DNA of 64,000 nt from JANYJZ01 sp964523395 (GTDB taxonomy: Bacteria > Bacteroidota > Ignavibacteria > UBA10030 > SZUA-254), in the NCBI GenBank assembly GCA_964523395.1, contig CAZFXS010000004.1, positions 1 through 64,000 on the forward strand. The letters run 5' to 3'. Of the stretch, positions 33,315 to 43,172 are shown piece after piece; the stretch's first letter is position 1, and each line of letters starts with the position of its first letter. The notes under the pieces are model-generated. The model was not told where the DNA came from, ran no database searches, and was given only the letters and a program-made list of their open reading frames with translations. A program made the translations under genes and the position numbers.

Positions 33315-34136
33315 ATGACATTCATTCATAAACTCCGGGTAATACAACGCAGGAATGAATCTCTCCTTTGTATCGGACTCGATGCAGATATCAGAAAGCT
33401 CCCGTCATCACTTAAAGGAAAGAGCAACGCACAGCTTGAATTCAACAAGCGTATTATCGATGCCACGCACGACCTGGTCTGTGCGTACAAACTGAACATC
33501 GCTTTTTATGAATCGATCGGTGAGCGTGGATACCAAAATATTCACGATACGCTGGCGCATATTCCAAAAGGAATCGTCACCATTGGTGACGGCAAGCGCG
33601 GCGATATCGGCAGCACGGCAGAGAAGCAAGCATATGTATTCTGTAACGACTGGAAATTCGATGCGTCCACTGTTTCTCCCTACATGGGAAAAGATTCCAT
33701 CGATCCGTTTATTCATTCGCCGGAACAGGGAGTGTTTATTCTCGCCGTCACATCGAACGAAGGATCAAAAGACTTCCAGCACCTGCGCGTAAAAGGAAAA
33801 CCGCTGTACGAATATGTGGTTGCAAAAGCCAAACAATGGAATACAAAAAAGAATATCGGACTTGTTGTCGGCGCCACGCGACCAACGGAGTTGAAACGCA
33901 TCCGCTCGCTTGCCCCTTCGATGCCGCTGCTCATTCCCGGCATCGGCGCGCAGAAAGGCGACCTGCAGGCAACCGTCAGACACGGCTGTGACGCGAAGGG
34001 CGAACTAGCCGTTATCAATGTCGGCCGGAGTATAATTTACGCTTCGACCGGGAAAGACTTTGCCGCCCGCGCCCGTTCTGCCGCACGGGAAATCCGTGAT
34101 GAAATGAATCTCTACCGCGAACAATATTTTTCATAA
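33315..34136 (+). CDS. pyrF: Orotidine 5'-phosphate decarboxylase (type 2)
   Basis: This 273-aa enzyme makes UMP from OMP. It has LLCIGLDADIRKLP at the start, AYKLNIAFYE, and GDGKRGDIGSTAEKQA with the catalytic Asp-Lys-Asp set. VVGATRPTELKRIRSL and LLIPGIGAQKGDL (phosphate-binding) follow. The longer 270-280-aa size marks it as the PyrF type 2 subfamily. A heptamer array starts 3 nt after its stop codon. Confidence 0.95.
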   Translation: MTFIHKLRVIQRRNESLLCIGLDADIRKLPSSLKGKSNAQLEFNKRIIDATHDLVCAYKLNIAFYESIGERGYQNIHDTLAHIPKGIVTIGDGKRGDIGSTAEKQAYVFCNDWKFDASTVSPYMGKDSIDPFIHSPEQGVFILAVTSNEGSKDFQHLRVKGKPLYEYVVAKAKQWNTKKNIGLVVGATRPTELKRIRSLAPSMPLLIPGIGAQKGDLQATVRHGCDAKGELAVINVGRSIIYASTGKDFAARARSAAREIRDEMNLYREQYFS

Positions 34137-34139
34137 ACA

Positions 34140-34188
34140 CCAATGACCAACTACTAATGACTATTTACTAGTAACCAACAACCTATTA
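34140..34188 (+). repeat. Degenerate heptamer array (CYAATGA-like, 7 units)
   Basis: Seven tandem 7-nt units fill most of the gap between pyrF and the DUF2851 gene. All begin C(C/T) and end in A. The clearest are CCAATGA (34140-34146) and CTAATGA (34154-34160). The exact period is 7 nt with no slippage, although the middle positions are degenerate. Confidence 0.7.
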
Positions 34189-34209
34189 CTTTTCTTTTTG
34201 GGAGGCACC

Positions 34210-35736
34210 ATGAGAAAAAAACACCCGCACGTCCCCGAACGTTTCCTGCGGCAGATCTGGAAACACAAGCAATTCAACACAGAACATCTCAAAACAACCG
34301 ACGGCAGAGAACTGGAAATCATCTCTCCCGGCTTACTCAACAAGGACGGAGGGCCGGATTTTGCCGAAGCGTGCGTCCGCATTGACGGCATTCTGTACCG
34401 CGGGCACGTCGAACTCCACCAGCGCGATGAAGAATGGAGTGAACATACCCACGATACCGATGAAAAGTATAACAGTGTTATCCTTCACGTTGTGTTGTAT
34501 GAGCCCGCGACCGGAAACAAACCGCTCACTAAAAGCCTGAGACCTGTTCCCGTTCTTGCCCTTGCCCCGTATCTTGCTCAATCGTTCCGTTCAACATGGG
34601 AGGCAATGATACTGAATGAACGCGCCGAACGGCTTTCCTCCATAAAATGCTATTCACACAATGACGGTATTGGCGAAACAACATTGCGAGCATGGCTTCG
34701 CCATCTCGCGGTCGAACGCATGGAACTGAAGATGCGAAAGCTGGAAGACCGGTTGAAAGAGCTGTCGGATGAACAGCAACTCCATGTCGCTGAACCGGTC
34801 CGGGAATATGATGATGTTCCATTCGGCATTCACCCCGATGAATTGCCCCCTCCCGTTGCTGCCCACACTGCCGCTGATTTCCGGAATTCTTCGCTCTGGA
34901 ATCAGTTGCTGTACGAAGGAGTTATGGAAGCATTGGGATACACCAAAAATCAGAAGCCGTTTCTCCTGCTTGCCCGCTCCGCACAGCTTCATCATTTCGC
35001 GAAATTTCCGTTTACCGTTCCGCCCGAATCCGTTGTCAGGCATATTGAGGCAATATTGTTTACCACGGCGGGACTTCTTCCGGACAAGAGCGAAATACGC
35101 GATGAGGAAACTATAGCATATATGAAGATGCTGGAAACCTGCAGAAGTGAACATCAACAATACTACAGCCGACATGTATTAACAACCGCGCAATGGCAAT
35201 TTTTCCGCCTGCGTCCTGAAAATTTTCCAACCATCCGCATTGCCGGCGCCGCACGACTGATTTTCAGGTTTCTGGAAAGAAATATGGTGAAAACAATTGT
35301 TCAACTCATGAAAAACAGGGATATCGATCAGTCTCTCAAGCGGACATTACTGGAAGAACTCTTCATCGTCACAGCTGACGGCTACTGGAAACATCATTTT
35401 CTGTTTGGTGAACAATCAGCGACGACCAACAATCACCTGATAGGCGAAGGAAGAACGGAAGAAATTATTATTAATGTCGTACTGCCCGTCTGTTTTCTGT
35501 ATGCGAGAATTTTTAAGGATAAGGATGTCAGAAATGGAACGCTGAAGGTATTTGAAGCGCGCCCGCCGTTGGGAAGCAACACGATTACACGAACGATGGA
35601 TCAACAACTGATAAAGAAAAAGTTCAGGCTTGACTCGGCGATGCTGCAGCAGGGTACGATTGAGCTATACAAGTATTATTGTCTGGATGAACGATGCGAT
35701 GAATGCGCGGTGGGAAAGATCGTGTTTGACGAATGA
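34210..35736 (+). CDS. DUF2851 family protein
   Basis: This 508-aa protein starts MRKKHPHVPERFLRQIWKHKQF and has SPGLLNKDGGPDFAEACVRIDG and HVELHQRDEEWSEHTHDTDEKYNSVILHVV. These are the signatures of DUF2851, a family common in Bacteroidota and relatives. The D...E-x-H and HxHDxDxxY spacing looks like a nuclease-type active site (inference; no activity is established). The C-terminus has four cysteines (YYCLDERCDECAVGKIV would fit a metal site). GGGAGG stands before the ATG at 34210; an earlier TTG (34198) is unlikely. Confidence 0.85.
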   Translation: MRKKHPHVPERFLRQIWKHKQFNTEHLKTTDGRELEIISPGLLNKDGGPDFAEACVRIDGILYRGHVELHQRDEEWSEHTHDTDEKYNSVILHVVLYEPATGNKPLTKSLRPVPVLALAPYLAQSFRSTWEAMILNERAERLSSIKCYSHNDGIGETTLRAWLRHLAVERMELKMRKLEDRLKELSDEQQLHVAEPVREYDDVPFGIHPDELPPPVAAHTAADFRNSSLWNQLLYEGVMEALGYTKNQKPFLLLARSAQLHHFAKFPFTVPPESVVRHIEAILFTTAGLLPDKSEIRDEETIAYMKMLETCRSEHQQYYSRHVLTTAQWQFFRLRPENFPTIRIAGAARLIFRFLERNMVKTIVQLMKNRDIDQSLKRTLLEELFIVTADGYWKHHFLFGEQSATTNNHLIGEGRTEEIIINVVLPVCFLYARIFKDKDVRNGTLKVFEARPPLGSNTITRTMDQQLIKKKFRLDSAMLQQGTIELYKYYCLDERCDECAVGKIVFDE

Positions 35737-35773
35737 CAGCGGATAAAACGGATCACAATGGGCGATGGAATCG

Positions 35774-35860
35774 GGTCATGGTTCCATTGAGTCATTGATT
35801 CTGCGCCGAAGGCGCATGAGCCTCTGGCTCAAATGACCTGATGAGTAAATGATTCAATTA
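35774..35860. repeat. Octamer-based inverted repeat with two hairpins, between convergent genes
   Basis: GGTCAT (35774-35779) pairs with ATGACC (35833-35838). Inside are octamers such as ATTGAGTC and ATTGATTC, and two perfect hairpins: TGCGCC/GGCGCA (35802-35816, 3-nt loop) and TGAGCC/GGCTCA (35817-35831, 3-nt loop). Further AATGnnnn octamers follow to 35860. It lies between the convergent DUF2851 and DUF4175 genes and may act as a bidirectional terminator, although T-runs are absent. It shares GTCATTGATTC with the 9466-9530 element. Confidence 0.65.
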
Positions 35861-38800
35861 CTGATCAACCTTCTCTTTTTCAAGCTGTTCAAAATACTTC
35901 TTAATTAGATCTTCATAATCCTTCGAGTATTTGCCTTCGAGCACTTTCAGCATTTCCTCACGGAGACGGTTTTTTCCTTCCTGAGTTGTCAGGTCAAGTT
36001 CTGTAGGACTTGTAAGACGCATTGTTTTTCCCGCGTTCGCGGTGCGGCGCTTTTCAAAATCACGCTCACGCATGGATCGCTGGGAATCAAGCAGGCGGGA
36101 AAGGATGCGCTCTTGCTTTTGAATCGTTTCGGGATTAACATTGCCTTGCGCAAGGTCTGTTGTTACTTCCTGCATCTCCTTCGCGACGCGGTCAAGATCA
36201 CCGAGGAGCTTGCTGAACTCTCCGGTATTTTTTGCTTCCTCTGCTAATTGCTCGAGGGATTTCTGTACGGCAGATTGTTGCCCGGAGAGACGCTGATACT
36301 CCGCCTGTTGCTGTGCGCTCAGCATCTCGCCCTGTCCCTGGCCGGCCCCGCCCATTGCTTCCTGTGTTCCCGTATTGATGCCGCTTTGTTGTCCTGCCAT
36401 TTGCCCGAGCCGTGCCATGAGTCCCGCCATTCCCATGCCGCCCTGTCCGCCCTGCATCATTCCGGCGAGCGTACTCTGCATCATCATTGCAGCACGGTTG
36501 AGTGCGCCCATTGCGGCATTCTGGCTCTGTGAAGCCTGCCCGGGATTGCGCCCTTCCATTCCTTCCATGGCTTTCGACATTTCATTCAGCGCGTTGCCGA
36601 CTTCTTTTCCCATCTCCGGACCGACGGCAAAGGTTTTCTTTGACAGCTCGGCGAGCGCCTGCGCCATGTTATTCAGGTCGTTCATCATTTCATTCTGCTC
36701 CTGGGCATTCTCGCGGAATCGCTGTGAATTCGGATCGAGAGATTTTGTCTCGTCTTTCAATGATTCCTGCCGCTTGGAAAGCTCGACCGCATTCTGCAAC
36801 TGTTTGCGCAACGCGTTCACCACCTGCTTCATCTGTTTCTCCTGCATGGCGTTCTGCACCTGCTGCATTTGCTGTTGAAAGTCACTAAGCTCTTTCTCAG
36901 TTTGCTCCTGGCTCTCCTTTGCAGACTGCATATCACCCGACTGCATTTGCTGTGACGACTGCTGCATTTTTTTTTGAAGCTGACTTTTCTTGAGCTGTTC
37001 CTGCGCTTTTCCCATTTCTTCCATCGGCATTTCTTTGGAAAATTCTTCCATCTTTTCCTTCAGGTCGGAAGTTTCTTTTTCCAACGATTCTGCCTGTTTC
37101 TTCATATCCTCCTGCTGTTTGGCAAGCTCATCCCGTTTCTGCTGATCGGAAGGCTTGGTTTCCGCGGTCTGCTTCTGCAGAGATTGCTGTTGCTGCTTCA
37201 GCGCTTCCGCGCGTTTTATCAGTTCATCCAGTTTCTGCTCGATATGTATCCGCTTGAGTAAATCTATTGTCCGTTCAAGGCTTTGCCGGAATTGTTCCTC
37301 GGTAGACTTGACCTGTTCAAGCGCCTGCTTCATTTGTTCCGGAGAAAGCTGCTTCATCGACTCCTGCAGTTTTTTCAGCGCTTCTTGCAACTCAGGCGAG
37401 TTGAGCTTCTCCATTAATTTTTGAAGTTCTTTATACTTATCAAGCGTTTTTTCGGAAAGAATCTTATTGTCTTCCATCTTTTTCATCATCTCGTCCATTT
37501 GAGACGATGTTTCTTCTATTTTCTTCCGGATGGATTCATACCGCTGGGACATTTCCTCGGCTTTTTTCTGCTGCTGCCAGTCCATTTTCTCACGGCCTTT
37601 TTTCATTTCCCGTTGCAGTTCTTCCACTTCTTTTTTTAGCTGCTGTGTTTCCTGCGATACGCTTTGCATTGATTCCATCGACTGCTGATGTGTCTGGTCA
37701 ACGTCGGAAAGGACTTCTTCAAGCGATGGCAGGCGGACAATAAATGTCTCGCTTCGCCCGGATTTCGGTCCGCTGATATTATCGTTATCAAATATTTCTA
37801 GATAATACGCGACGGCATCTTCCGGTACGAGACGGAGCGGAGTTAAATCCCAGAGATATGAAACATCAAGAGCCGCTATATTTTTCTGTAAGAGAGGTAC
37901 ATCGACAAATGAAAATTCCTCCGCCGGTTGTTCATACCGCGATTGGACAAGACGATACGCAAGCCGCATTCTTGAAAATCCAAAATCATCCTTTATTCGG
38001 GAAAATAAACTCAATCTTGTATCTTCGGTAAGATTAACATTCTTTCCCGGAGAAATAATTTCCACCACCGGATATGCATCGACAAGCGGAGTGATACTGT
38101 ACTCGATCGGTGCAGTGTTCGGCAATCCATCCACATCCTTTAGTTGGATATGATACTTTTTCGGTTGACGGATTGTATACGTAGCCGTTGCTTCAGCATC
38201 TTTAACGTTCAACTGCAGAGATGTGGAATCGCTGAACATGATTTCAGCCGAAGAAATACTCTTGCTCGAAACGATATTAAATCGAATTGTTGTTCCCGGA
38301 TACGCTGAAACATCGCCGGTATTTTCCGGCAGTTCTGACGCGGGCAAACGTGTATATGCCGGCGGAGTTACGCGGAGAACAAGCGAGCGGATCAGTGGTC
38401 TGTCAAGCACCTTGATCCGAAATTTGTCACTGCTGGCATCTGATGCGGAGACGTAGTATTCCGTCGTTGAGCGGATGCCGGTGATTTCGGTGCGATATTC
38501 GCGTGCGTCATTCCCCTGCAGTACAATATTCTCGAACTCAATCTGTCCTTCCGGGCGCTGATGCAGCGTTACATTTTCTGCAGGCTGTCCTTCAACACGA
38601 ATGTTCATGGGAACATTCTCGCCGCGCACGACTTCAACATTTCCCGGCTCCACAATAAACCGGATCGGTTGCGTTGTGGCAAATGATTGTCCGTAATGAG
38701 TAATCCGGTACACCGAATCGAAAAATCCCGAAGGCGAAACTACAAACACCAGCACAAACAGCGCCGCCGCATAGAGTGTATACTTTCTCATCCGGCGTGT

Positions 38801-39274
38801 TCTCGTGTCATCAATGGCCCCCAGAAAGTTCAGCGGCCGTATATCACGGTAGAGATCGGCAAATGAGGCGTCGATTAAATCAGGAGAATAATTTTGTGCG
38901 AGCGAATTGCGATGTTCATATAATTGAATGGCATCGAGAAGCCTGTCGCGAATTCCCGGAAAGTGTTTGCCGATTGTCTGTGCCATGATTGTCCGCTCAT
39001 CGCCGGTTTGTTTTCGCAGAAGCGAAAGAACCGGGCGCACGACAAAGAAACTCGACGAGGCAACAACTCCCAACGCGACCATACCGAACAGAATTGTTCT
39101 GCCGGTAGTGTTAAACGTCATCAGCTGTTCGCTGACAACCGCGATAAGAAATAAAACAATTGCCACTAATAACGCCGCAAAAAGTCCGTACAGAAGCGAG
39201 ACCAGGTTTTGCTTCTTATACACCTCTTCCAGACGGCGAAGGATTTCGGAATATGATGAAGAGTGTTCAGCCAT
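35858..39274 (-). CDS. DUF4175 family protein, large coiled-coil membrane protein
   Basis: This 1138-aa protein has two N-terminal transmembrane segments (about 22-45 and 57-80) and a third (about 168-185). Beta-rich Ig-like regions run to about 520 (NVEVVRGENVPMNIRVEGQPAENV), then a very long Gln/Glu/Lys coiled coil (about 530-880). A Gly/Met/Gln-rich low-complexity segment (about 935-1010) is followed by another coiled coil. Such proteins occur with DUF4159 in Bacteroidota-type aerotolerance-like clusters. No MoxR or Bat genes are beside it here. The role is probably envelope-related and is unknown. Confidence 0.8.
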   Translation of the reverse strand: MAEHSSSYSEILRRLEEVYKKQNLVSLLYGLFAALLVAIVLFLIAVVSEQLMTFNTTGRTILFGMVALGVVASSSFFVVRPVLSLLRKQTGDERTIMAQTIGKHFPGIRDRLLDAIQLYEHRNSLAQNYSPDLIDASFADLYRDIRPLNFLGAIDDTRTRRMRKYTLYAAALFVLVFVVSPSGFFDSVYRITHYGQSFATTQPIRFIVEPGNVEVVRGENVPMNIRVEGQPAENVTLHQRPEGQIEFENIVLQGNDAREYRTEITGIRSTTEYYVSASDASSDKFRIKVLDRPLIRSLVLRVTPPAYTRLPASELPENTGDVSAYPGTTIRFNIVSSKSISSAEIMFSDSTSLQLNVKDAEATATYTIRQPKKYHIQLKDVDGLPNTAPIEYSITPLVDAYPVVEIISPGKNVNLTEDTRLSLFSRIKDDFGFSRMRLAYRLVQSRYEQPAEEFSFVDVPLLQKNIAALDVSYLWDLTPLRLVPEDAVAYYLEIFDNDNISGPKSGRSETFIVRLPSLEEVLSDVDQTHQQSMESMQSVSQETQQLKKEVEELQREMKKGREKMDWQQQKKAEEMSQRYESIRKKIEETSSQMDEMMKKMEDNKILSEKTLDKYKELQKLMEKLNSPELQEALKKLQESMKQLSPEQMKQALEQVKSTEEQFRQSLERTIDLLKRIHIEQKLDELIKRAEALKQQQQSLQKQTAETKPSDQQKRDELAKQQEDMKKQAESLEKETSDLKEKMEEFSKEMPMEEMGKAQEQLKKSQLQKKMQQSSQQMQSGDMQSAKESQEQTEKELSDFQQQMQQVQNAMQEKQMKQVVNALRKQLQNAVELSKRQESLKDETKSLDPNSQRFRENAQEQNEMMNDLNNMAQALAELSKKTFAVGPEMGKEVGNALNEMSKAMEGMEGRNPGQASQSQNAAMGALNRAAMMMQSTLAGMMQGGQGGMGMAGLMARLGQMAGQQSGINTGTQEAMGGAGQGQGEMLSAQQQAEYQRLSGQQSAVQKSLEQLAEEAKNTGEFSKLLGDLDRVAKEMQEVTTDLAQGNVNPETIQKQERILSRLLDSQRSMRERDFEKRRTANAGKTMRLTSPTELDLTTQEGKNRLREEMLKVLEGKYSKDYEDLIKKYFEQLEKEKVDQ

Positions 39275-39316
39275 GTGTACTATTCTTACGAACCACCGGC
39301 ATTATCGTTTCAGCAA

Positions 39317-39988
39317 TTAATGCGTTAATGCCCAGACAACGATATTCGTTCCGAACCGCAATGCTTCCTCGCGTTTTTCGGGCGTATCGCCGTGAACTGC
39401 CGTATCGTTCCACGCGTCGCTTGGGTTCGACTCATATGTATAATAGACAACGAGCCTGCCATTATGAAACAGCCCAAATCCCTGTGGTGTTTTATTGTCG
39501 TGCTCATGCGATTTGGGCGGCCCGTTGGGAAAATCAAACTGGCAATGATAAAGCCCGTACGAAAACGGAAGCTCGCGCAGTTCCTGTTCCGGGAAAATCT
39601 TTTTCATTTCACGGCGAAACGCTTTGTCCATGCCGTAATCGTCATCGGCATAGATAAACCCGCCGTTTTCGAGGTATGTCCTCAGGCGCTGAACTTCATA
39701 ATCGGAGAAGACGATATTGCCGTGTCCGGTAAGAAATATAAACGGATACGTGAGGAACTTATCGCTCGTAATTTCCACATACTCATATACCGGGTCCACG
39801 TCAACAGAGGTATTGAGTTTCACAAACTGCAGAAGATTAATTTCACCCTGCGGGTCGTTGTACCAGTCGCCGCCGCCGTATTTTAGCCGCGCGATTTTAA
39901 ACGAGCTTGAGGTTTTTCCTGTCTGTGAAAACGCCTCTATAGGGATCAGGAAAAGCATAATAAAGGAGAAAATCATCAAGGATTTCAT
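39317..39988 (-). CDS. DUF4159 domain-containing protein
   Basis: This 223-aa secreted protein has a signal peptide (residues 1-21, ending AFSQ) and the DUF4159 core. The core has FKIARLKYGGGDWYNDPQGEINLLQFVKLNTSV, PFIFLTGHGNIVFSDYEVQRLRTYLENGGFIYADDDYG and a C-terminal GRLVVYYTYESNPSDAW. The fold resembles a glutamine-amidotransferase-like or flavodoxin-like Rossmann domain; activity is unknown. It precedes the DUF4175 gene by 42 nt on the same strand, the usual pairing. Confidence 0.87.
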   Translation of the reverse strand: MKSLMIFSFIMLFLIPIEAFSQTGKTSSSFKIARLKYGGGDWYNDPQGEINLLQFVKLNTSVDVDPVYEYVEITSDKFLTYPFIFLTGHGNIVFSDYEVQRLRTYLENGGFIYADDDYGMDKAFRREMKKIFPEQELRELPFSYGLYHCQFDFPNGPPKSHEHDNKTPQGFGLFHNGRLVVYYTYESNPSDAWNDTAVHGDTPEKREEALRFGTNIVVWALTH

Positions 39989-40102
39989 AGAGTAAAAGTA
40001 TTAAATACGGGGAGAAGAAGCAAGGGCTCTATACAAACGTCTGATTGTATTGATGATACCTGTTAAACAAAACGATACGTTATCACCAATAGCAACCTAC
40101 AT

Positions 40103-43100
40103 TTATTTAATCAGCAGAAGTTTTTTGACATCGGTAAATATGTATGTGCTACCATTATCAACATGGGCATACGATGAGGGGTGTATCTGCAGTCGGTAAA
40201 AATAGACTCCTGCCGCAACATTTGCGGCGTTCCACGTCCGTTGATATGAACCGGCGGGAAGTTGTTCATTCACCAGCGTAGCGATTTCTTTCCCAAGCAC
40301 ATCAAATATTTTGAGCGTAACCATCCCGGCATGTTCCGGTGAAACGTGAAAGGCAATGTTTGTTGTGGGGTTAAACGGATTCGGATAATTCTGAGATACA
40401 AACGATGCTTCAGGAACACCACCGGATGATGTTACTTCTTCGCCCGGAGGCGGAGGCGGCATTTCATCGATGTGCGCAATCACGATATGATTTTGCGGTT
40501 CGTTTGATTCAAGGCCGCTGAGAATCAGTTTCCCTGCCTGGGTTGCAAATACCCAATAGCCTTTTCCCGGAAGAATGCTGTCGGCAGCAATGTACCCGTC
40601 GTTATATTCATAAATACTCGATGTGAAAATTCCGCCGGGAACAGATGTGATGGAAGAAACAGCAACAGGAATGCTGTTTGATCCAATTAAATTCCACTTT
40701 GAGCTGACATTGATTGTATCCACATTTTTTTTGTACCCGGAGAAAGAAACTGTTTGCGCGCCGTTAAATTTCAGCCAGTAGCCTGTCCCGGCTGTAAGAG
40801 TTGTTTGCGGCGTGTAGCCAAAAGCGGGTGAAAACGAAAACGCGTTCGAGGTCGATGTCGGGAAGACTGCGCTTTTATAATAATCATCCACGACGAACGG
40901 GAACGAAATAAGGTTCCACTGATCATTCACCGAAACCGTTTGTGTTTGCGTTCGTCCCCAGTGGCCGAAGTACAATGAAGGTTTCTCACCTGCTGCCGTA
41001 AAACTGCCGCCGGCATACAGATTCCCGCCGTTCACAGAGAGCGCTGCAACAATGCTGTTCGCGCCACTGCCGAGGGGTTCCCATGTTGTTCCATTCCACT
41101 TCGCGATATTACTTACACTTCCGCCACCAGCTGTTGAGAATAGGCCGCCGGCATACACATCATAGCCGCCCGATGAGTTTACTCCCGCATCAAGACCGAA
41201 TACCCAGAGATTAATACCGGTGCCGAGCGCGCTCCACGTTGAACCATTCCACTTTGCGACTGATTTCGCGCTTCCACCCCCCGCGTTTGAAAAATCTCCT
41301 CCAACATAAATATCGGATCCCGCCACCGTTACCGCATAGATATCGCCATCACATCCGGCACCCAATGTACTCCATGATGTTCCATTCCATTTGGCAATTC
41401 TTCCGGCACTGACACCACCCGCGGTCGTAAATACTCCGCCGGCATACAACTCACCGTTCATGAGCGCCATCGAACGCACGCGGGCGTCCATACCGGACCC
41501 GAGGGTACTCCAGGCCGACCCATTCCATTTTGCAATATAGTTCGCTGTATTGCCGCCTGCCGTGGTAAAATTCCCCCCTGCATAGACAGTATTTCCATCT
41601 ATTATAATAGAATATACCGTACCGTTGACTCCGCTTCCCATAGCAGACCATGAAGTACCGTTCCAATGGGCAACATTACTTGCCGCTGTCTCCCCGGCAG
41701 AATTAAACAGGCCGCCGGCGTAAATGTCTTTTCCATTTGGAGCAATAGCTATCGCGTAGACTGTACCCTCGATTCCGCTGCCGAGGGAATCCCAATTCAC
41801 TCCGTTCCATTTGGCGATGCCATGCGCGTTTGCTTTTCCCGCAGTGACAAACGCTCCGCCCGCATATACTTCCCCGCCATACATTGCTATGGAATAGACC
41901 ACATTGCCGATAACATTAGCCCCGATGGTATTCCACTGCCCGTTATCCCATAATCCTATTCGTGAAGCTCCGGTACTTCCGGCAGAAGTAAATTCTCCAC
42001 CCGCATAAATTTTCTCAGCTCCACCGGGATTCGGTATAACAAGCAATGAACGTACAACATTATTCAATCCTGTTCCGATGCCGCTCCATACAGTTTTGTT
42101 CCACCTTCCCATATAATGTGTTTCAACACCGCCGACGGAATCAAACGCGCCCGCGGCAACAAAACCGGAATCATCTATTGCAATCGCGTATATCGAACTG
42201 TCCGCCCCGCCGCCAACAGAACTCCATGTTGTTCCGTTCCATCGCGCGATATTTTTAGCAGATCCGGCACCTGCCGTGGAAAAAAGTCCGCCGGCATACA
42301 CATCTGTACCGTTAGGATCGATTGCAAGAGCATACACATCGCCGTTTGTTCCGGTACCAAGCGCGCTCCACGCTGAGCCGTTCCACCGGGCGACATTATT
42401 TGCGTTTCCGCCGCCTGCAGTTCCGAACGTACCACCCGCATACAGCGTTGAACCAACCGACGCAAGAGCAGAGACACTTCCATTGATTCCCGTACCAAGA
42501 GCGCTCCACGTTGTGCCGTTCCATCTAGCGATATTGCTTGCGTTGCCGCCACCGGCAGTTCCGAATGTACCGCCCGCATAAACATCAGTTCCGATAACAG
42601 CAAGCGCCGAGACAGCCCCGTTGACACCTGCACCAAGAGCGCTCCATGTTGAGCCATTCCATCTCGCGATATTACTCGCGTTGCCGCTTCCAGCAGTACT
42701 AAACGTCCCGCCTGCATACAGTGTTGAGCCGACTGCGACAAGCGCGTAGACCGTCCCGTTTGTACCGGCACCTACGGCATTCCAATTTGTTCCATCCCAC
42801 CGCGCAATATTTTTTGCTTCTACTCCGCCGGCCTGAGTAAAGCTTCCCGCTATATATATATCCGAACCAATCATCGCGATAGCCAATACTTTTCCATCTG
42901 TCCCGCTGGAGCCAAACCTTCCATCCCAGAGAGAATCTGCCGGTACTGTGGTGGCGCTAAATCCTTCCTGCTCAAGACGAGGAATTTCATTTCCTTCAAC
43001 ACCTTTGAGAGTTGAAAATATCGACTCATTCCGAGAAATAGAAGTATTCTGCGCGGATAACAATGAAGTCATGAGACAAAAACAAAGCACTAGCAGCTGA

Positions 43101-43117
43101 AATCTGTACAAATTCAT
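40103..43117 (-). CDS. T9SS-sorted surface protein with 14 tandem 46-aa propeller-like repeats
   Basis: This protein of about 1004 aa has a signal peptide (about 1-25, LLVLCFCLMTSLLSAQ) and about 14 repeats of the form IA(R/K)WNG..W..LG.G.NG.V.AL...G..(L/V)YAGG.F.TAGG..A.N, likely a beta-propeller or solenoid. A WNLIS...GYWV module follows (about 735-890), then a proline-rich hinge (IDEMPPPPPGEE) and the sorting domain NYPNPFNPTTNIAF...GVYFYRL ending KKLLLIK. It should be exported by T9SS and cell-surface attached. ATG 43117 gives the cleaner signal peptide; ATG 43162 lies about 4 nt from the predicted transcription start. It may bind polymer near the PGA genes (inference). Confidence 0.88.
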   Translation of the reverse strand: MNLYRFQLLVLCFCLMTSLLSAQNTSISRNESIFSTLKGVEGNEIPRLEQEGFSATTVPADSLWDGRFGSSGTDGKVLAIAMIGSDIYIAGSFTQAGGVEAKNIARWDGTNWNAVGAGTNGTVYALVAVGSTLYAGGTFSTAGSGNASNIARWNGSTWSALGAGVNGAVSALAVIGTDVYAGGTFGTAGGGNASNIARWNGTTWSALGTGINGSVSALASVGSTLYAGGTFGTAGGGNANNVARWNGSAWSALGTGTNGDVYALAIDPNGTDVYAGGLFSTAGAGSAKNIARWNGTTWSSVGGGADSSIYAIAIDDSGFVAAGAFDSVGGVETHYMGRWNKTVWSGIGTGLNNVVRSLLVIPNPGGAEKIYAGGEFTSAGSTGASRIGLWDNGQWNTIGANVIGNVVYSIAMYGGEVYAGGAFVTAGKANAHGIAKWNGVNWDSLGSGIEGTVYAIAIAPNGKDIYAGGLFNSAGETAASNVAHWNGTSWSAMGSGVNGTVYSIIIDGNTVYAGGNFTTAGGNTANYIAKWNGSAWSTLGSGMDARVRSMALMNGELYAGGVFTTAGGVSAGRIAKWNGTSWSTLGAGCDGDIYAVTVAGSDIYVGGDFSNAGGGSAKSVAKWNGSTWSALGTGINLWVFGLDAGVNSSGGYDVYAGGLFSTAGGGSVSNIAKWNGTTWEPLGSGANSIVAALSVNGGNLYAGGSFTAAGEKPSLYFGHWGRTQTQTVSVNDQWNLISFPFVVDDYYKSAVFPTSTSNAFSFSPAFGYTPQTTLTAGTGYWLKFNGAQTVSFSGYKKNVDTINVSSKWNLIGSNSIPVAVSSITSVPGGIFTSSIYEYNDGYIAADSILPGKGYWVFATQAGKLILSGLESNEPQNHIVIAHIDEMPPPPPGEEVTSSGGVPEASFVSQNYPNPFNPTTNIAFHVSPEHAGMVTLKIFDVLGKEIATLVNEQLPAGSYQRTWNAANVAAGVYFYRLQIHPSSYAHVDNGSTYIFTDVKKLLLIK

Positions 43118-43172
43118 TGGATTGTTGCTTTCAGAATTGGGAAAACTGACGAGCGGGGACATTGATTAAGAA

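Noticed and set aside
36375..36878. Cys/Ser-rich plus-strand frames opposite the DUF4175 gene
   Set aside because: The composition mirrors the Gln/Met/Ala-rich coiled coil on the other strand; not real genes.
40500..43000. Possible CRISPR-like array from periodic DNA in the surface gene
   Set aside because: The about 138-nt period is in frame and encodes a protein repeat; no short identical repeats with unique spacers.
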